Below are positions 47,413-60,179 of a stretch of DNA of 64,000 nucleotides, piece after piece. A model generated the notes under the pieces. That model was given only the letters and a program-made list of their open reading frames with translations. It was not told where the DNA came from and made no database searches. Position 1 is the stretch's first letter, and each line of letters opens with the position of its first letter. The DNA comes from Campylobacter lari (lineage in GTDB: Bacteria; Campylobacterota; Campylobacteria; Campylobacterales; Campylobacteraceae): NCBI RefSeq assembly GCF_900638335.1, contig NZ_LR134508.1, forward strand, positions 620,001 through 684,000. Reading direction: 5' to 3'. A program made the translations under genes and the position numbers.

Positions 47413-48426
47413 ATGCTTGGTTTTATAGATAGATTTTTAACCCTATGGATTTTTATAGCCATGGCTTTTGGATTATTTTTAGGATTTATATTTCCTAATA
47501 TTACAAATTTTTGGGAGAGTTTTAATTATAATCAAAATAATGTTTTACTTATGGTATGTTTGGTTTTAATGATGTATCCACCTTTGGCTAAGGTTGAGTA
47601 TAAAAAGATATTTAAAATTTTTCATTCTTTTAAAGCTTTAATGCTTTCTTTATTTTTAAATTGGATTTTTGGTCCTATTTTAATGTTTATATTAGCTTGG
47701 GTGTTTTTAAAAAATGATCTTGATTATATGCAAGGTATTATCATCATAGGTTTAGCTCGTTGTGTAGCTATGGTGGTAGTTTGGAGTGATTTAGCTAGGG
47801 CTGATAAAGAGTACACTGCTGCCTTAGTGGGTATTAACACTATTTTTCAAATTTTGTGTTTTGCTTTTTATGTGTACTTGTTTTTAGAGTTTTTTCCTTC
47901 TCTTTTGGGCTTGAGTTTTCAAAATAACCTAGAAATAAGAATGGATGAAATTTTGAAAAATGTGGCAATTTACCTTGGTTTGCCTTTTTTACTAGGAATT
48001 TTAAGTAGGGTTATTTTTATTGGTTTAAAAGGTAAAGAATGGTTTGAGCAAAAATTCTTACCTAAAATTAGTCCTATTACGCTTATTACTTTACTTTTTA
48101 CTATAATTATTATGTGTTCTTATCGATCAAGTGATATTTTTAATTTACCTTTGGATGTATTTAAAATTTGCATTCCTTTGTTTTTATATTTTGTGATAAT
48201 GTTTTATAGTTCTTGGTTTATAAGTAAAAAACTAGGTTTAAACTATGAAAAAAACACAGCTATTAGTTTTAGCGCTAGTGGTAATAATTTTGAACTTGCC
48301 ATAGCTATATCCATTGCATCTTTTGGTATAAGCTCATTACAATCATTTGCTGCTATTATAGGCCCATTGATTGAAGTGCCTGTTTTGATTTTACTTGTTA
48401 AATGGGCTTTGAAGTTTAAATATTAA
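47413..48426 (+). CDS. acr3: Arsenite efflux permease Acr3
   Basis: A ten-helix BART-superfamily carrier of 337 residues that exports As(III). The conserved cysteine of helix 4 is in IGLARCVAMVVVWSDLA, and the late FSASGNNFELAIAIS region with the paired Glu is typical. It begins directly after the arsC stop and ends at a strong hairpin terminator, closing the four-gene operon. Confidence 0.94.
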   Translation: MLGFIDRFLTLWIFIAMAFGLFLGFIFPNITNFWESFNYNQNNVLLMVCLVLMMYPPLAKVEYKKIFKIFHSFKALMLSLFLNWIFGPILMFILAWVFLKNDLDYMQGIIIIGLARCVAMVVVWSDLARADKEYTAALVGINTIFQILCFAFYVYLFLEFFPSLLGLSFQNNLEIRMDEILKNVAIYLGLPFLLGILSRVIFIGLKGKEWFEQKFLPKISPITLITLLFTIIIMCSYRSSDIFNLPLDVFKICIPLFLYFVIMFYSSWFISKKLGLNYEKNTAISFSASGNNFELAIAISIASFGISSLQSFAAIIGPLIEVPVLILLVKWALKFKY

Positions 48427-48460
48427 TAACACCGCTAAAAAATCAGTGGTGTTATTTTTT
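48425..48460. terminator. Terminator after acr3
   Basis: AATAACACCGCT (48425-48436) pairs with AGTGGTGTTATT (48445-48456), 12 bp including one G-T, with an 8-nt loop, and is followed by a T run on plus. It also lies just past the stop of convergent chuZ, so it may act both ways. Confidence 0.85.
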
Positions 48461-49201
48461 ATGAGAGAATTTATGAGGATGGCTACCTTTAATATGAATA
48501 ATTTTACCATCTTGTAAATCATAAGCTTGTCCAAATCCTTTTACAAAGCGTCCATTATGAAAGTCGAGTTTAATCAAATGAAAATCAAGCATTGTTCTGA
48601 TCATCTTTACTGCTTTATCATCTTTTACTTGTTCTTCAAATTCGTCATATTTTTTATCAAAATCGTTGTTTCTTTCGAGTATGGTTGCGCTTGCTTTATA
48701 ACGCAATCTTTTTCTTAGTGTTATCGAGCTTGCTTTGCATTCATCTTCTAAAAACATCACTTCAATATTTTTTGGATTTGCTTTGATATTGTTAAAATGC
48801 TCACTGATTTGACTAATGTAAATATAGTTTTCAGATTGAAATCTAAAAAATGGAGCATAAGAACAAGTAGCTTCACCATTTTCTGTCAGTGTTGCTAAAA
48901 TGATAGAGTTATATTGAGCAATAAATTCATTAATTTCTTGATGTATGTTTTCTGTGTTATCGTTTTTTACGCTTAAACAAAGTTCTATGATTACATCTTT
49001 AATAGAATTTTCATCAGCTATTGTTGGAAAATTAACGCGCAATGTTTGATTGTTGTTATATATAATATCCAATCCTTCAAAATCGACACTTTGTAGTGTA
49101 GCATTTTTGATTATTTTAGAATTAGAAAATTTTTTACATAAATCTATTAAATTAGACTGATGATGTGAGTTTATATGCTCTATAATAGTGTTGAAATTCA
49201 T
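48452..49201 (-). CDS. chuZ: Haem oxygenase of the HugZ/ChuZ family
   Basis: Degrades haem to release iron. The 249-residue split-barrel protein has an N-terminal helical extension with INSHHQSNLIDLC (His near the haem in family structures), the flavin-reductase-like core NSIILATLTENGEATCSYAP, and the C-terminal loop GSHPHKFSHKK, where a His contacts haem in HugZ. In C. jejuni chuZ is beside the chuABCD haem uptake genes; here it is alone between the ars operon and hemW. An AT-rich Fur-like site overlaps its promoter region. Confidence 0.88.
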   Translation of the reverse strand: MNFNTIIEHINSHHQSNLIDLCKKFSNSKIIKNATLQSVDFEGLDIIYNNNQTLRVNFPTIADENSIKDVIIELCLSVKNDNTENIHQEINEFIAQYNSIILATLTENGEATCSYAPFFRFQSENYIYISQISEHFNNIKANPKNIEVMFLEDECKASSITLRKRLRYKASATILERNNDFDKKYDEFEEQVKDDKAVKMIRTMLDFHLIKLDFHNGRFVKGFGQAYDLQDGKIIHIKGSHPHKFSHKK

Positions 49202-49239
49202 TATACTATCCTTTTTTTGTTTAGCTTAATATCAAATAT

Positions 49240-49267
49240 ACTATATCTTAAATTGATGATAATTTTA
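49240..49267 (-). promoter_or_regulatory. chuZ promoter with possible Fur box
   Basis: On the minus strand AAAATTATCATCAATTT (49267-49251) resembles half of a Fur box, and TATAGT (49245-49240) sits 38 nt before the ATG as a candidate -10. The Fur-like stretch would cover the -35 region. The match is partial. Confidence 0.4.
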
Positions 49268-49300
49268 TATTTTGGCAAAAAATTTTTCATTGCTAAAAAA

Positions 49301-50350
49301 CTAAGTGCTAATATACAAAGCTAGCTCATCACTTAAAAGATAATTGGTGTTATAAAAAAATCCATTTTTATAAACTAATTTTTCTTTTTTGCTAAGAAAA
49401 ATTGCTTTATCTTTTTCTAAGGGTTTTAGTTTTGTTTCATCTACTCCTATAATGCTTCTAAGCCCTAGAAAAATATGCTCTAAACATAAATCTTTCGAAT
49501 TTAAATTTTCAATTTTTCTAAAACAAGGATTTGTTATATAATCTTTTAAACTTTTTTTGGTGTAAAGTCTTTGATTTTTTAAAAACCCCACAGCACTTAG
49601 ACCACAGCCAATATAGTCTTTTCCTTGCCAGTATGCAAGATTATGTTTGCAAATTTGTCCAAAATTGCTAATTTCATATTGTTTATAGCCAAGATTTTCA
49701 ATTGCTTTGATAAAGTATTTTGCAAGGCGTGGAGCGTTTTTTTTAAAATGAAATTTTTTAGCAAATCTAGTTTTTTCTTCTATGGTTAGACTATAAGCGC
49801 TCACATGGTTAATATCAAGCAGGGCAAGTTTGTAAATTTCATAATCAAGCATTTTTTTATCATCAAGTTTTGTATCATAGATTAAGTCCAGATTGATATT
49901 GTTAAATCCTGCTTTTTTTGCATTTTCTATACTAGTAAAAATACTTTTTTGATCATGAATACGCCCAAGAAATTGTAATTTTTTTTCATGAAAACTTTGT
50001 ACACCAAAAGAAATACGATTAAAACCTAAATTTTTTATTTCTTTAAGCCATGAAAAATTACTTGAGTTGGGGTTGGCTTCTATGCTGATTTCACTATCTT
50101 TTTGTAAATAACTTTGTAAAAAAATAAATATTTTTTCATAAAAACTAGCATCCATTAAACTAGGCGTGCCACCACCTATAAAAACAGTCTTTATGGAATT
50201 TTTATCAAGTTTAAAAAAATTTAGTTGATATCTTATATCTTGTATTAAAGCATTTAAATAATCTTTTTCAACATCTTTTTTCTTAAGTGAGGTAAAAGAA
50301 CAATAAAAACACTTACTTTCGCAAAATGGTATATGTATATATAAATGCAT
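49301..50350 (-). CDS. hemW: HemW-like radical SAM protein (coproporphyrinogen-oxidase family)
   Basis: A 349-residue radical SAM protein: the Fe-S cluster cysteines are Cys10, Cys14 and Cys17 (PFCESKCFYCSF), with GGGTPSLM for SAM and EANPNSSN after it. It lacks the N-terminal trip-wire of true HemN and has only three N-terminal Cys, which places it with HemW, a haem-delivery protein, rather than the oxidase. Campylobacter annotations often call it a HemN paralogue. It is divergent from nudH. Confidence 0.85.
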   Translation of the reverse strand: MHLYIHIPFCESKCFYCSFTSLKKKDVEKDYLNALIQDIRYQLNFFKLDKNSIKTVFIGGGTPSLMDASFYEKIFIFLQSYLQKDSEISIEANPNSSNFSWLKEIKNLGFNRISFGVQSFHEKKLQFLGRIHDQKSIFTSIENAKKAGFNNINLDLIYDTKLDDKKMLDYEIYKLALLDINHVSAYSLTIEEKTRFAKKFHFKKNAPRLAKYFIKAIENLGYKQYEISNFGQICKHNLAYWQGKDYIGCGLSAVGFLKNQRLYTKKSLKDYITNPCFRKIENLNSKDLCLEHIFLGLRSIIGVDETKLKPLEKDKAIFLSKKEKLVYKNGFFYNTNYLLSDELALYIST

Positions 50351-50430
50351 AAAACTTCTTTAAAATGTGATTATAAATTCGTATTTTTTTGTTAGAATTA
50401 TATTATTTAAAAGTCAAGGATAAGAAAATC

Positions 50431-50901
50431 ATGGAAAAAGAAAAAAAATATAGGCCAAATGTAGCTGCTATAATACTATCATCAGCTTATCCTTTTGAAT
50501 GTAAAATTTTACTTGCTAAACGTAATGATATGGAAGATATATGGCAATTTCCTCAAGGTGGTATAGATAAGGGGGAAGATGCTAAAAGTGCATTGTTTAG
50601 AGAATTAAAAGAAGAAATAGGTACAGATGAGATTGAAATTTTGGCTGAGTATCCTGAGTGGATTAGTTATGATTTTCCAGCCAAAGTCGCCCAAAAGATG
50701 TATCCTTATGATGGTCAAAATCAAAAATATTTTTTAGTTAGATTAAAAAATAAAGCTATTATTAATCTAAATACTAAAAATCCTGAATTTAATGCTTGCA
50801 AATTTGTTTTATTAGAAGATGTTTATGATATGATTAATCATTTTAAAAAACCTATATATACCAAGGTTTTAAAATATTTTAAAGAAAGGGGGTATATTTA
50901 A
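50431..50901 (+). CDS. nudH: RNA pyrophosphohydrolase / dinucleoside polyphosphate hydrolase (Nudix)
   Basis: A Nudix hydrolase of 156 residues. The Nudix box is GGIDKGEDAKSALFRELKEE followed by IG, with the RELKEE catalytic core, and YRPNVAAIIL starts the fold as in RppH. It may remove pyrophosphate from mRNA 5' ends or split Ap(n)A. The open frame begins at a TTG at 50389, but AAGGATAAGAAA precedes the ATG at 50431, my chosen start. The stop overlaps the lysC ATG by one base. Confidence 0.93.
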   Translation: MEKEKKYRPNVAAIILSSAYPFECKILLAKRNDMEDIWQFPQGGIDKGEDAKSALFRELKEEIGTDEIEILAEYPEWISYDFPAKVAQKMYPYDGQNQKYFLVRLKNKAIINLNTKNPEFNACKFVLLEDVYDMINHFKKPIYTKVLKYFKERGYI

Positions 50902-52103
50902 TGCTGATCGTACAAAAATATGGGGGAACAAGTGTAGGAACACTTGAGCGTATTGATGAAGTTGCTAAAAGAGTGGCAAAAAGTAAAAAAACTTGCGATA
51001 AGTTAGTTGTAGTTGTTTCAGCAATGAGTGGGGTGACTAACGAACTTATTGATTTTGCTCACCATTTTAGTAAAAATCCTTCAGGTCGTGAGATGGATAT
51101 GCTTTTAAGTAGTGGTGAACGTGTGACTTCATCTTTGCTTGCTATTGCGCTAAATGAAATGGGTTTAAAAGCTACTGCATTTTCCGGACGTAATGCAGGA
51201 ATTATTACAGATGATGTTTATACTAAAGCAAGAATAGAACACATTGATACTACAAATATCAACAAAGCTTTAGATGAAGGATATATCGTAGTAGTGGCTG
51301 GCTTTCAAGGTATTGATAAAATGGGTAATGTTACTACTTTGGGCCGTGGTGGAAGTGATTTAAGTGCGGTTGCGTTAGCAGGAGCTTTAAATGCTGATTT
51401 ATGTGAGATTTATACTGATGTAGATGGAGTATATACTACCGATCCTAGAATTGAACCAAAGGCTAAAAAGCTAGATAAAATTTCTTATGAAGAAATGCTA
51501 GAGCTTGCAAGTTTAGGAGCTAAAGTTTTACAAAACCGCTCTGTAGAGCTTGCTAAAAAATTAAATGTGAAATTAGTTACTAGAAGTAGCTTTAATGAAA
51601 ATGAAGGTACGATTATTACTAAGGAGGAAAATATGGAACAGGCTTTGGTTAGCGGTATAGCACTAGATAAAAACCAAGCAAGGGTTACTTTAAGAAATAT
51701 TGATGATAAACCAGGTATTGCTGCTGAAATTTTTGGAACTTTAGCAAATGAAAATATCAATGTGGATATGATTATCCAAAATGTCGGAGTAGATGGAGCC
51801 ACAAATTTAGGCTTTACAGTGCCTGAAAACGAGCTTGATTTAGCAACTAATGCTATGAAAAAAGTTTTAGGTGCTAATGCTAATATAGAAACAGATAGTG
51901 CTGTGGTAAAAGTTTCAGTTGTGGGTGTGGGTATGAAATCACATTCTGGAGTAGCTTCAGCAGCTTTTAAAGCATTGGCAAATGAAAATATCAACATACA
52001 AATGATTTCTACAAGTGAAATTAAAATTTCAGTTATCGTGCATGAAAAATACGGCGAATTGGCTGTAAGAGTATTGCATGAAGTTTATAAACTAGATGTA
52101 TAA
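50901..52103 (+). CDS. lysC: Aspartate kinase
   Basis: Phosphorylates aspartate, the first step to lysine, threonine, methionine and diaminopimelate. The 400-residue enzyme has KYGGTSVG at the N terminus, LLSSGERVTSSLLAIAL, GRGGSDLSAVALAGAL and two C-terminal ACT domains (about 265-400) that give feedback control. The DNA has a Shine-Dalgarno-like AAGGAGG before an internal ATG (51633), so a separate beta subunit, as in Bacillus LysC, is conceivable but unproven. Confidence 0.95.
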   Translation: MLIVQKYGGTSVGTLERIDEVAKRVAKSKKTCDKLVVVVSAMSGVTNELIDFAHHFSKNPSGREMDMLLSSGERVTSSLLAIALNEMGLKATAFSGRNAGIITDDVYTKARIEHIDTTNINKALDEGYIVVVAGFQGIDKMGNVTTLGRGGSDLSAVALAGALNADLCEIYTDVDGVYTTDPRIEPKAKKLDKISYEEMLELASLGAKVLQNRSVELAKKLNVKLVTRSSFNENEGTIITKEENMEQALVSGIALDKNQARVTLRNIDDKPGIAAEIFGTLANENINVDMIIQNVGVDGATNLGFTVPENELDLATNAMKKVLGANANIETDSAVVKVSVVGVGMKSHSGVASAAFKALANENINIQMISTSEIKISVIVHEKYGELAVRVLHEVYKLDV

Positions 52104-52640
52104 ATGAGCAATAGTTTTTTAAAATTTACCCTAGAACAAATCCGAGAAAATGGTACTTATACAAGTTGGTTAGAAGAAAGGCGTCTTGAATGGTCGCCTT
52201 TGATTGCTTCTAAGTTAGCTTTGCTTTTGCAAGGTTATACTTTTATTGTGATTACTGATGATCAAAGAGCTTGGTTTGAAGAGTATTTTTTAAGCCAAAT
52301 CAATGCTAGTACCACAAGACCTTTGGTGCCTTTTGTGTCTTTAAAAGGAATTTATAATAAAGCTTGTAATACCCAAGAAGATATAGATTTGCTAAATGAT
52401 CTTTTGAGTATTTCTTTTCCTAATGGTTATGCTTTTTTCTATATAGGAACTAACACAGGTTTTAAATTTAAAATCGCTAATTCTAAAGCAGAAAGTATGC
52501 TTTGGCTTTTTGATGAGCAATTGCAAAATAGTTTTTATCTTTCCTCACGCGATAAAGAATTAGACTATAAACTTATTTCTTTATATAAAGTATTTGAACA
52601 AAGCTTAGAGGCTGTACTTTTTTCTAAGGTAGAAATTTGA
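52104..52640 (+). CDS. hobA: DnaA-associating replication initiation factor HobA
   Basis: A 178-residue protein whose start TSWLEERRLEWSPLIASKL matches the HobA family found only in Campylobacterota. HobA is a structural homologue of DiaA that gathers DnaA at oriC. No catalytic motif is expected. Order nudH-lysC-hobA-holB-folP is the same as in Helicobacter, which supports the call. It begins right after the lysC stop and overlaps holB. Confidence 0.85.
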   Translation: MSNSFLKFTLEQIRENGTYTSWLEERRLEWSPLIASKLALLLQGYTFIVITDDQRAWFEEYFLSQINASTTRPLVPFVSLKGIYNKACNTQEDIDLLNDLLSISFPNGYAFFYIGTNTGFKFKIANSKAESMLWLFDEQLQNSFYLSSRDKELDYKLISLYKVFEQSLEAVLFSKVEI

Positions 52641-53279
52641 ATCTAAGAAATAAAATCATTATTCATAATGATTTTGAGCTAATGCAAGAAAAGCTCACAG
52701 AAGAATATGGAGCAAAAAATCTTAAATTTTTCATACCTAAAAATCCTGACTTAGAATTAAGACTAAATGACTTAACCTATGATAAAAACGCTCAAGCAAC
52801 CGCAAAAGCTATTATGAAAGAAAGCTATGTAGCTGAAGCGCAGGCTAAAATCATTGTTATACTAGCTAGATCTTTTCGTGAAGAAGCGCAAAATTTTTTA
52901 CTAAAGCTTTTTGAAGAGCCACCAAAAAATGTATATTTTATCATCGTAGCTCCTTCAAAAAATGTTTTTTTGCCTACTATACTTTCAAGATTTATCGTAG
53001 AAAAGCATAAAATTCAAAAAGAAAAAATATCTTTAAATTTAGATCTTAAAAAAATAGATCTTGCTCAAATTGCTTCATTATTAAAACAATATGAAAATAT
53101 AGACAAGCATGAGTGTTTAGAGCTAATTAGTGCTTTAAGCCATGAGTGCTTTAAACAAGATATAAAATTAAACGATGAAGAAATCGAATTTTTCTACAAA
53201 GCTTATGAGTTAGCTAAATTAAATGCAAAGCCAACTATTTTACTAAGTACCATAGCTTTAATTTTACACGAGAGAAAAA

Positions 53280-53293
<14 letters not shown>
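52637..53293 (+). CDS. holB: DNA polymerase III delta-prime subunit, short form
   Basis: A clamp-loader subunit of 218 residues, much shorter than the 334-residue E. coli form. Visible are VAEAQAKIIVILARSFREEA, then NFLLKLFEEPPKNVYFIIVA and PTILSRF, the sensor-1 SRC-like region. The start is TTG overlapping the hobA TGA, with AAGG upstream. The P-loop is absent, as expected for delta-prime. It overlaps folP by 14 nt. Confidence 0.85.
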
Positions 53294-57092
<3,799 letters not shown>

Positions 57093-57898
57093 AATCACAA
57101 GCTTGGCTATAGGACGTTTTGATGGTATGCATTTGGGACATTTTGAGCTTTTTAAGCACCTAGATGACAATGGAGCCTTATTTATCATCACTAAAGAGGA
57201 AAAAGAAGCCCTAACGCCCAAAGATTTTAGAATAACTTTAGTTGATTTTCCTTTGATTTTTTGTGATTTTGATAAAATTAAAGACTATAAAGGCGAGGAT
57301 TTTTTAAAGCTTTTAAAGCAAGAATTTCCCAAACTAAAAAAAATCATCGTGGGCTATGATTTTAAATTTGGTAAAGAAAGAAAATGTAGTGCTAAAGATA
57401 TACAAAGCCTTTGTGATATAAATACCATCATCGTAGATGAGTTTAAAATTCAAAACAAAAGTGTGCATACAAGTATGATTAAAACCTTACTCAAAGAAGC
57501 TAAGGTCAAAGAAGCTAAAAACTTTCTAGGTAGGTTTTATAATATACAAGCAAGCATCATCAAAGGTCAAGGCATAGGTGCCAAAGAACTTTTTGCGACT
57601 TTAAATTTATATGCAAAAGATTTCTTTTTACCTAAAGATGGCGTATATGCGACTTTGGTAAAAATTGAAAATAAAAGTTATCATAGTGTAAGTTTTATAG
57701 GTATAAGATCTACTGATGAAAATTTTGCTTTAGAAACGCATATTTTAGATGTAAATTTCACAAATACAAAAGCAAAGTCAGTGGAGCTAAGTTTTATTGA
57801 CTATATAAGAGCTAATGAGAAATTTAATGACTTAGTTTTATTAAAAGCTCAAATTAGCAAAGATATTAGCAAAGCAAAAGAAATTTTAGGAAAATTAA

Positions 57899-58603
57899 AT
57901 GAAAGATGAAATTTTTAAAAAACCTTTAGAAAAACAATTTGAATTTGATAAAAGCGTAGCAAGCGTTTTTGATGATATGGTTTCAAGGTCTGTACCTTTT
58001 TATACGCAAAATTTAAAACTCATAGTCGAACTCATCGATCATTTTGCTCCACAAAATGCAAAAATTTGTGATCTGGGCTGTTCTACGGCTAGTTTATTGC
58101 TTGCACTTTATGAAAAAAGAAAAGATTTTCTTTTAAGCGGGGTTGATGAAGCTAATGCTATGTTAGAGATCGCCAAAAACAAATGCCAAGCCTTTGGAGC
58201 TAGGGTGGAATTTTATCAAAAAAATTTAGATGATTTTGACTTTTTTAAAAATGATGTTTTTATAGCTACTTATACTTTGCAATTTATCCGCCCACCTAAA
58301 AGACAAGAGTTGGTTGATAAAATCTATCAAAACCTAAATGAAAATGGTATGTTTGTGTTTAGTGAAAAAATTCTATATGAAGATGTAAAAATAGCTAAAA
58401 AAATGATACAAATTTATGAGCAATATAAACTAGAGCAAGGTTATAGCAAGCTAGAAATTTCCACTAAAAGAGAAGCTTTGGAAAATGTCCTCATACCTTA
58501 TACTCAAAATGAAAATATAACTATGCTTAAAAAAGCAGGATTTTCTAAAGTAGAAAGTGTTTTTAAGTGGGTAAATTTTGAAACTTTTGTAGCTTTTAAA
58601 TGA
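57899..58603 (+). CDS. cmoA: Carboxy-S-adenosylmethionine synthase CmoA
   Basis: Converts SAM and prephenate to carboxy-SAM for the tRNA wobble uridine modification cmo5U. The 234-residue protein starts with FEFDKSVASVFDDMVSRSVP, followed by FYTQN, a stretch specific to CmoA, then the SAM-binding CDLGCSTASLLLALY and TYTLQFIRP. CmoB is not in view. It overlaps ribF by 11 nt and ends the plus-strand run. Confidence 0.9.
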   Translation: MKDEIFKKPLEKQFEFDKSVASVFDDMVSRSVPFYTQNLKLIVELIDHFAPQNAKICDLGCSTASLLLALYEKRKDFLLSGVDEANAMLEIAKNKCQAFGARVEFYQKNLDDFDFFKNDVFIATYTLQFIRPPKRQELVDKIYQNLNENGMFVFSEKILYEDVKIAKKMIQIYEQYKLEQGYSKLEISTKREALENVLIPYTQNENITMLKKAGFSKVESVFKWVNFETFVAFK

Positions 58604-58646
58604 GTAAGATATCTAATTCTTATGAATTTATATTTTATGTAAATTT

Positions 58647-58655
58647 TGGTATAAT
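58647..58655 (+). promoter_or_regulatory. Extended -10 promoter of the broken TPR-glycosyltransferase gene
   Basis: TGGTATAAT, an extended -10, lies 47 nt before the ATG at 58703, with AAGGA (58692-58696) as RBS. The signals look intact although the gene is not. Confidence 0.6.
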
Positions 58656-58702
58656 ATTTGCTAGAATAATTAATTAAAATTAGTTAAATATAAGGAAAAA
58701 CA

Positions 58703-60159
58703 ATGCTTAATTATATGATTTACACGGGCGGGGGGGATTGAAAAATCCCAAACTAAATTTACTTCTTTAAATTCATCTATTTCAAATAGTTATATTAATA
58801 GCAATAGTAATATTTTCTTTACTAAAAAATTCTTTTTTTGCAAAAGCATTACAAGCTCATAATGAACTCTGTGTTTTCGCTCAAACTATGATAGAGCAAT
58901 TGCAAGATGGAAAATTAGTAGAAAAAATCATAAATACAAATAACCTACAAGATAGATTGCAAGAAAAAACACGAGAAAATTTAACTGTAGTTAAAATATA
59001 TGAATATTTAAACACAAAGATTTTACCCCAAAAGGCGTATTTGCTGTTTAAGCTTTTAAGATTGGAGGAATCTTTGAAGTTATACGAAAGTTTATGTGAA
59101 TATAATCAAAATAATGCACAATTTTGGCAAAATTACGCAAAAACTTTAGAACTTAGTTTAAATTACCAAGAAGCGTATGATGCATACCAAAAAGCTTTAA
59201 GTTTACATCCACATGCAACTTATCAGTTTGACTTAGCGTATTTGCTAATGCGTATGGGGGAAAATAATAATTTTGAAGAAGGTAAAAGACTGTATGAAAG
59301 TAGGCTTTTTTATGCCCATAATGAAACTTTTTCACCTTATCATTACAATAAAACTATACAAGCCTTTAATAAATATGGGGTGCAAGCTTTTAAAGATAAA
59401 GAAATCTTAGTATTTTGTGAGTAAGGTTTTGGTGATACTATAATGTATGCTAGGTGTTTAGAAAAACTATGTCAAATAGCTTCTAAAGTTCTATTTGCTC
59501 CGCAAAGTGCTATGTATGAAATGTTTAAAAATCAACTTAAAGAGCTTAATAAACAAAATAATTTTTTTACTAATTTGAAAATTTTAAAAGATTTTCCGAG
59601 TGAATTTGATTATGCTATACCAATTTGCTCTTTACCTTTGTTTTGTGATATTAAATTAGATGAAATTTCTAAATTAAGAACACCAATTATTGCCTTGGAA
59701 AAACCAAATAATAAAATTAAAAAAATAGGAATTTTTTGGTTTACTCCAAATGCTGTAAATTCAGATTTACTACGAAATATTGACTTTGTGTTTTTATTTA
59801 ATACTTTAAGTAAATTAAATTATAAAATTATGTCTTTTCAAATAGATGGTATAGAAGGATTGGTTTTGCCTAAAGAAGTTGAAAATAGGGGTGTAAGATT
59901 AAAAAATTGGAGTGATACCTTAGAGAATTTAAAAGATATAGATTGTATGATAAGTATAGATAGTGCAATAGCGCATTTAACTTTAGCATTAAATATACCT
60001 ACTATAGTGCTTTTGGCGCCTAGATTTGATTGGCGATGGGGTAAATTTGAAAATCAAAAAAGTTGTTTTTGGCCAAGAGCAAATTTAATAACTCTTATAA
60101 ATGGTAAAGATGTTAAGAAAAAAATCCAAAATTTACTAAAAAATCAATTCAATGCTTGA
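58703..60159 (+). pseudogene. TPR-glycosyltransferase (ADP-heptose/GT9-like) gene with G tract, multiply disrupted
   Basis: One gene of about 485 codons is broken three times. (1) The ATG at 58703 is followed by GGGCGGGGGGG (58726-58736); with G7 translation stops after 12 residues (TGA at 58739), while G6 or G9 would read on into IEKSQTKFTSLNSS. (2) A T7 run at 58833-58839 shifts frame; six T would join FFTKKFFF to AKALQAHNELCVF. (3) A TAA at 59422-59424 replaces what is usually Gln in E-Q-G-F-G-D-T. The middle part has TPR-like helices (AQFWQNYAKTLELSLNYQEA, YDAYQKALSLHP); the end has DSAIAHLTLALNIPTIVLL and FDWRWGKFENQKSCFWP, typical of TPR-linked surface glycosyltransferases. The G tract is the kind used for phase variation in Campylobacter, but no tract length alone restores this gene. 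Confidence 0.85.
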
Positions 60160-60179
60160 GATTATTTCAAACATTGAAT
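60140..60179 (-). terminator. Terminator after ychF
   Basis: ATTCAATG (60147-60154) pairs with CATTGAAT (60172-60179), extended inwards by TTGA/TCAA, with a small loop. On the minus strand a TTTTTT stretch follows. It overlaps the ychF stop and the end of the upstream pseudogene. Confidence 0.65.

Noticed and set aside
51485-51997. Long open frame on the minus strand (170 codons) inside lysC
   Set aside because: It lies wholly antisense to a clear lysC, has Ser/Thr/Phe-rich low-complexity composition typical of reversed coding sequence, and lacks a ribosome-binding site.
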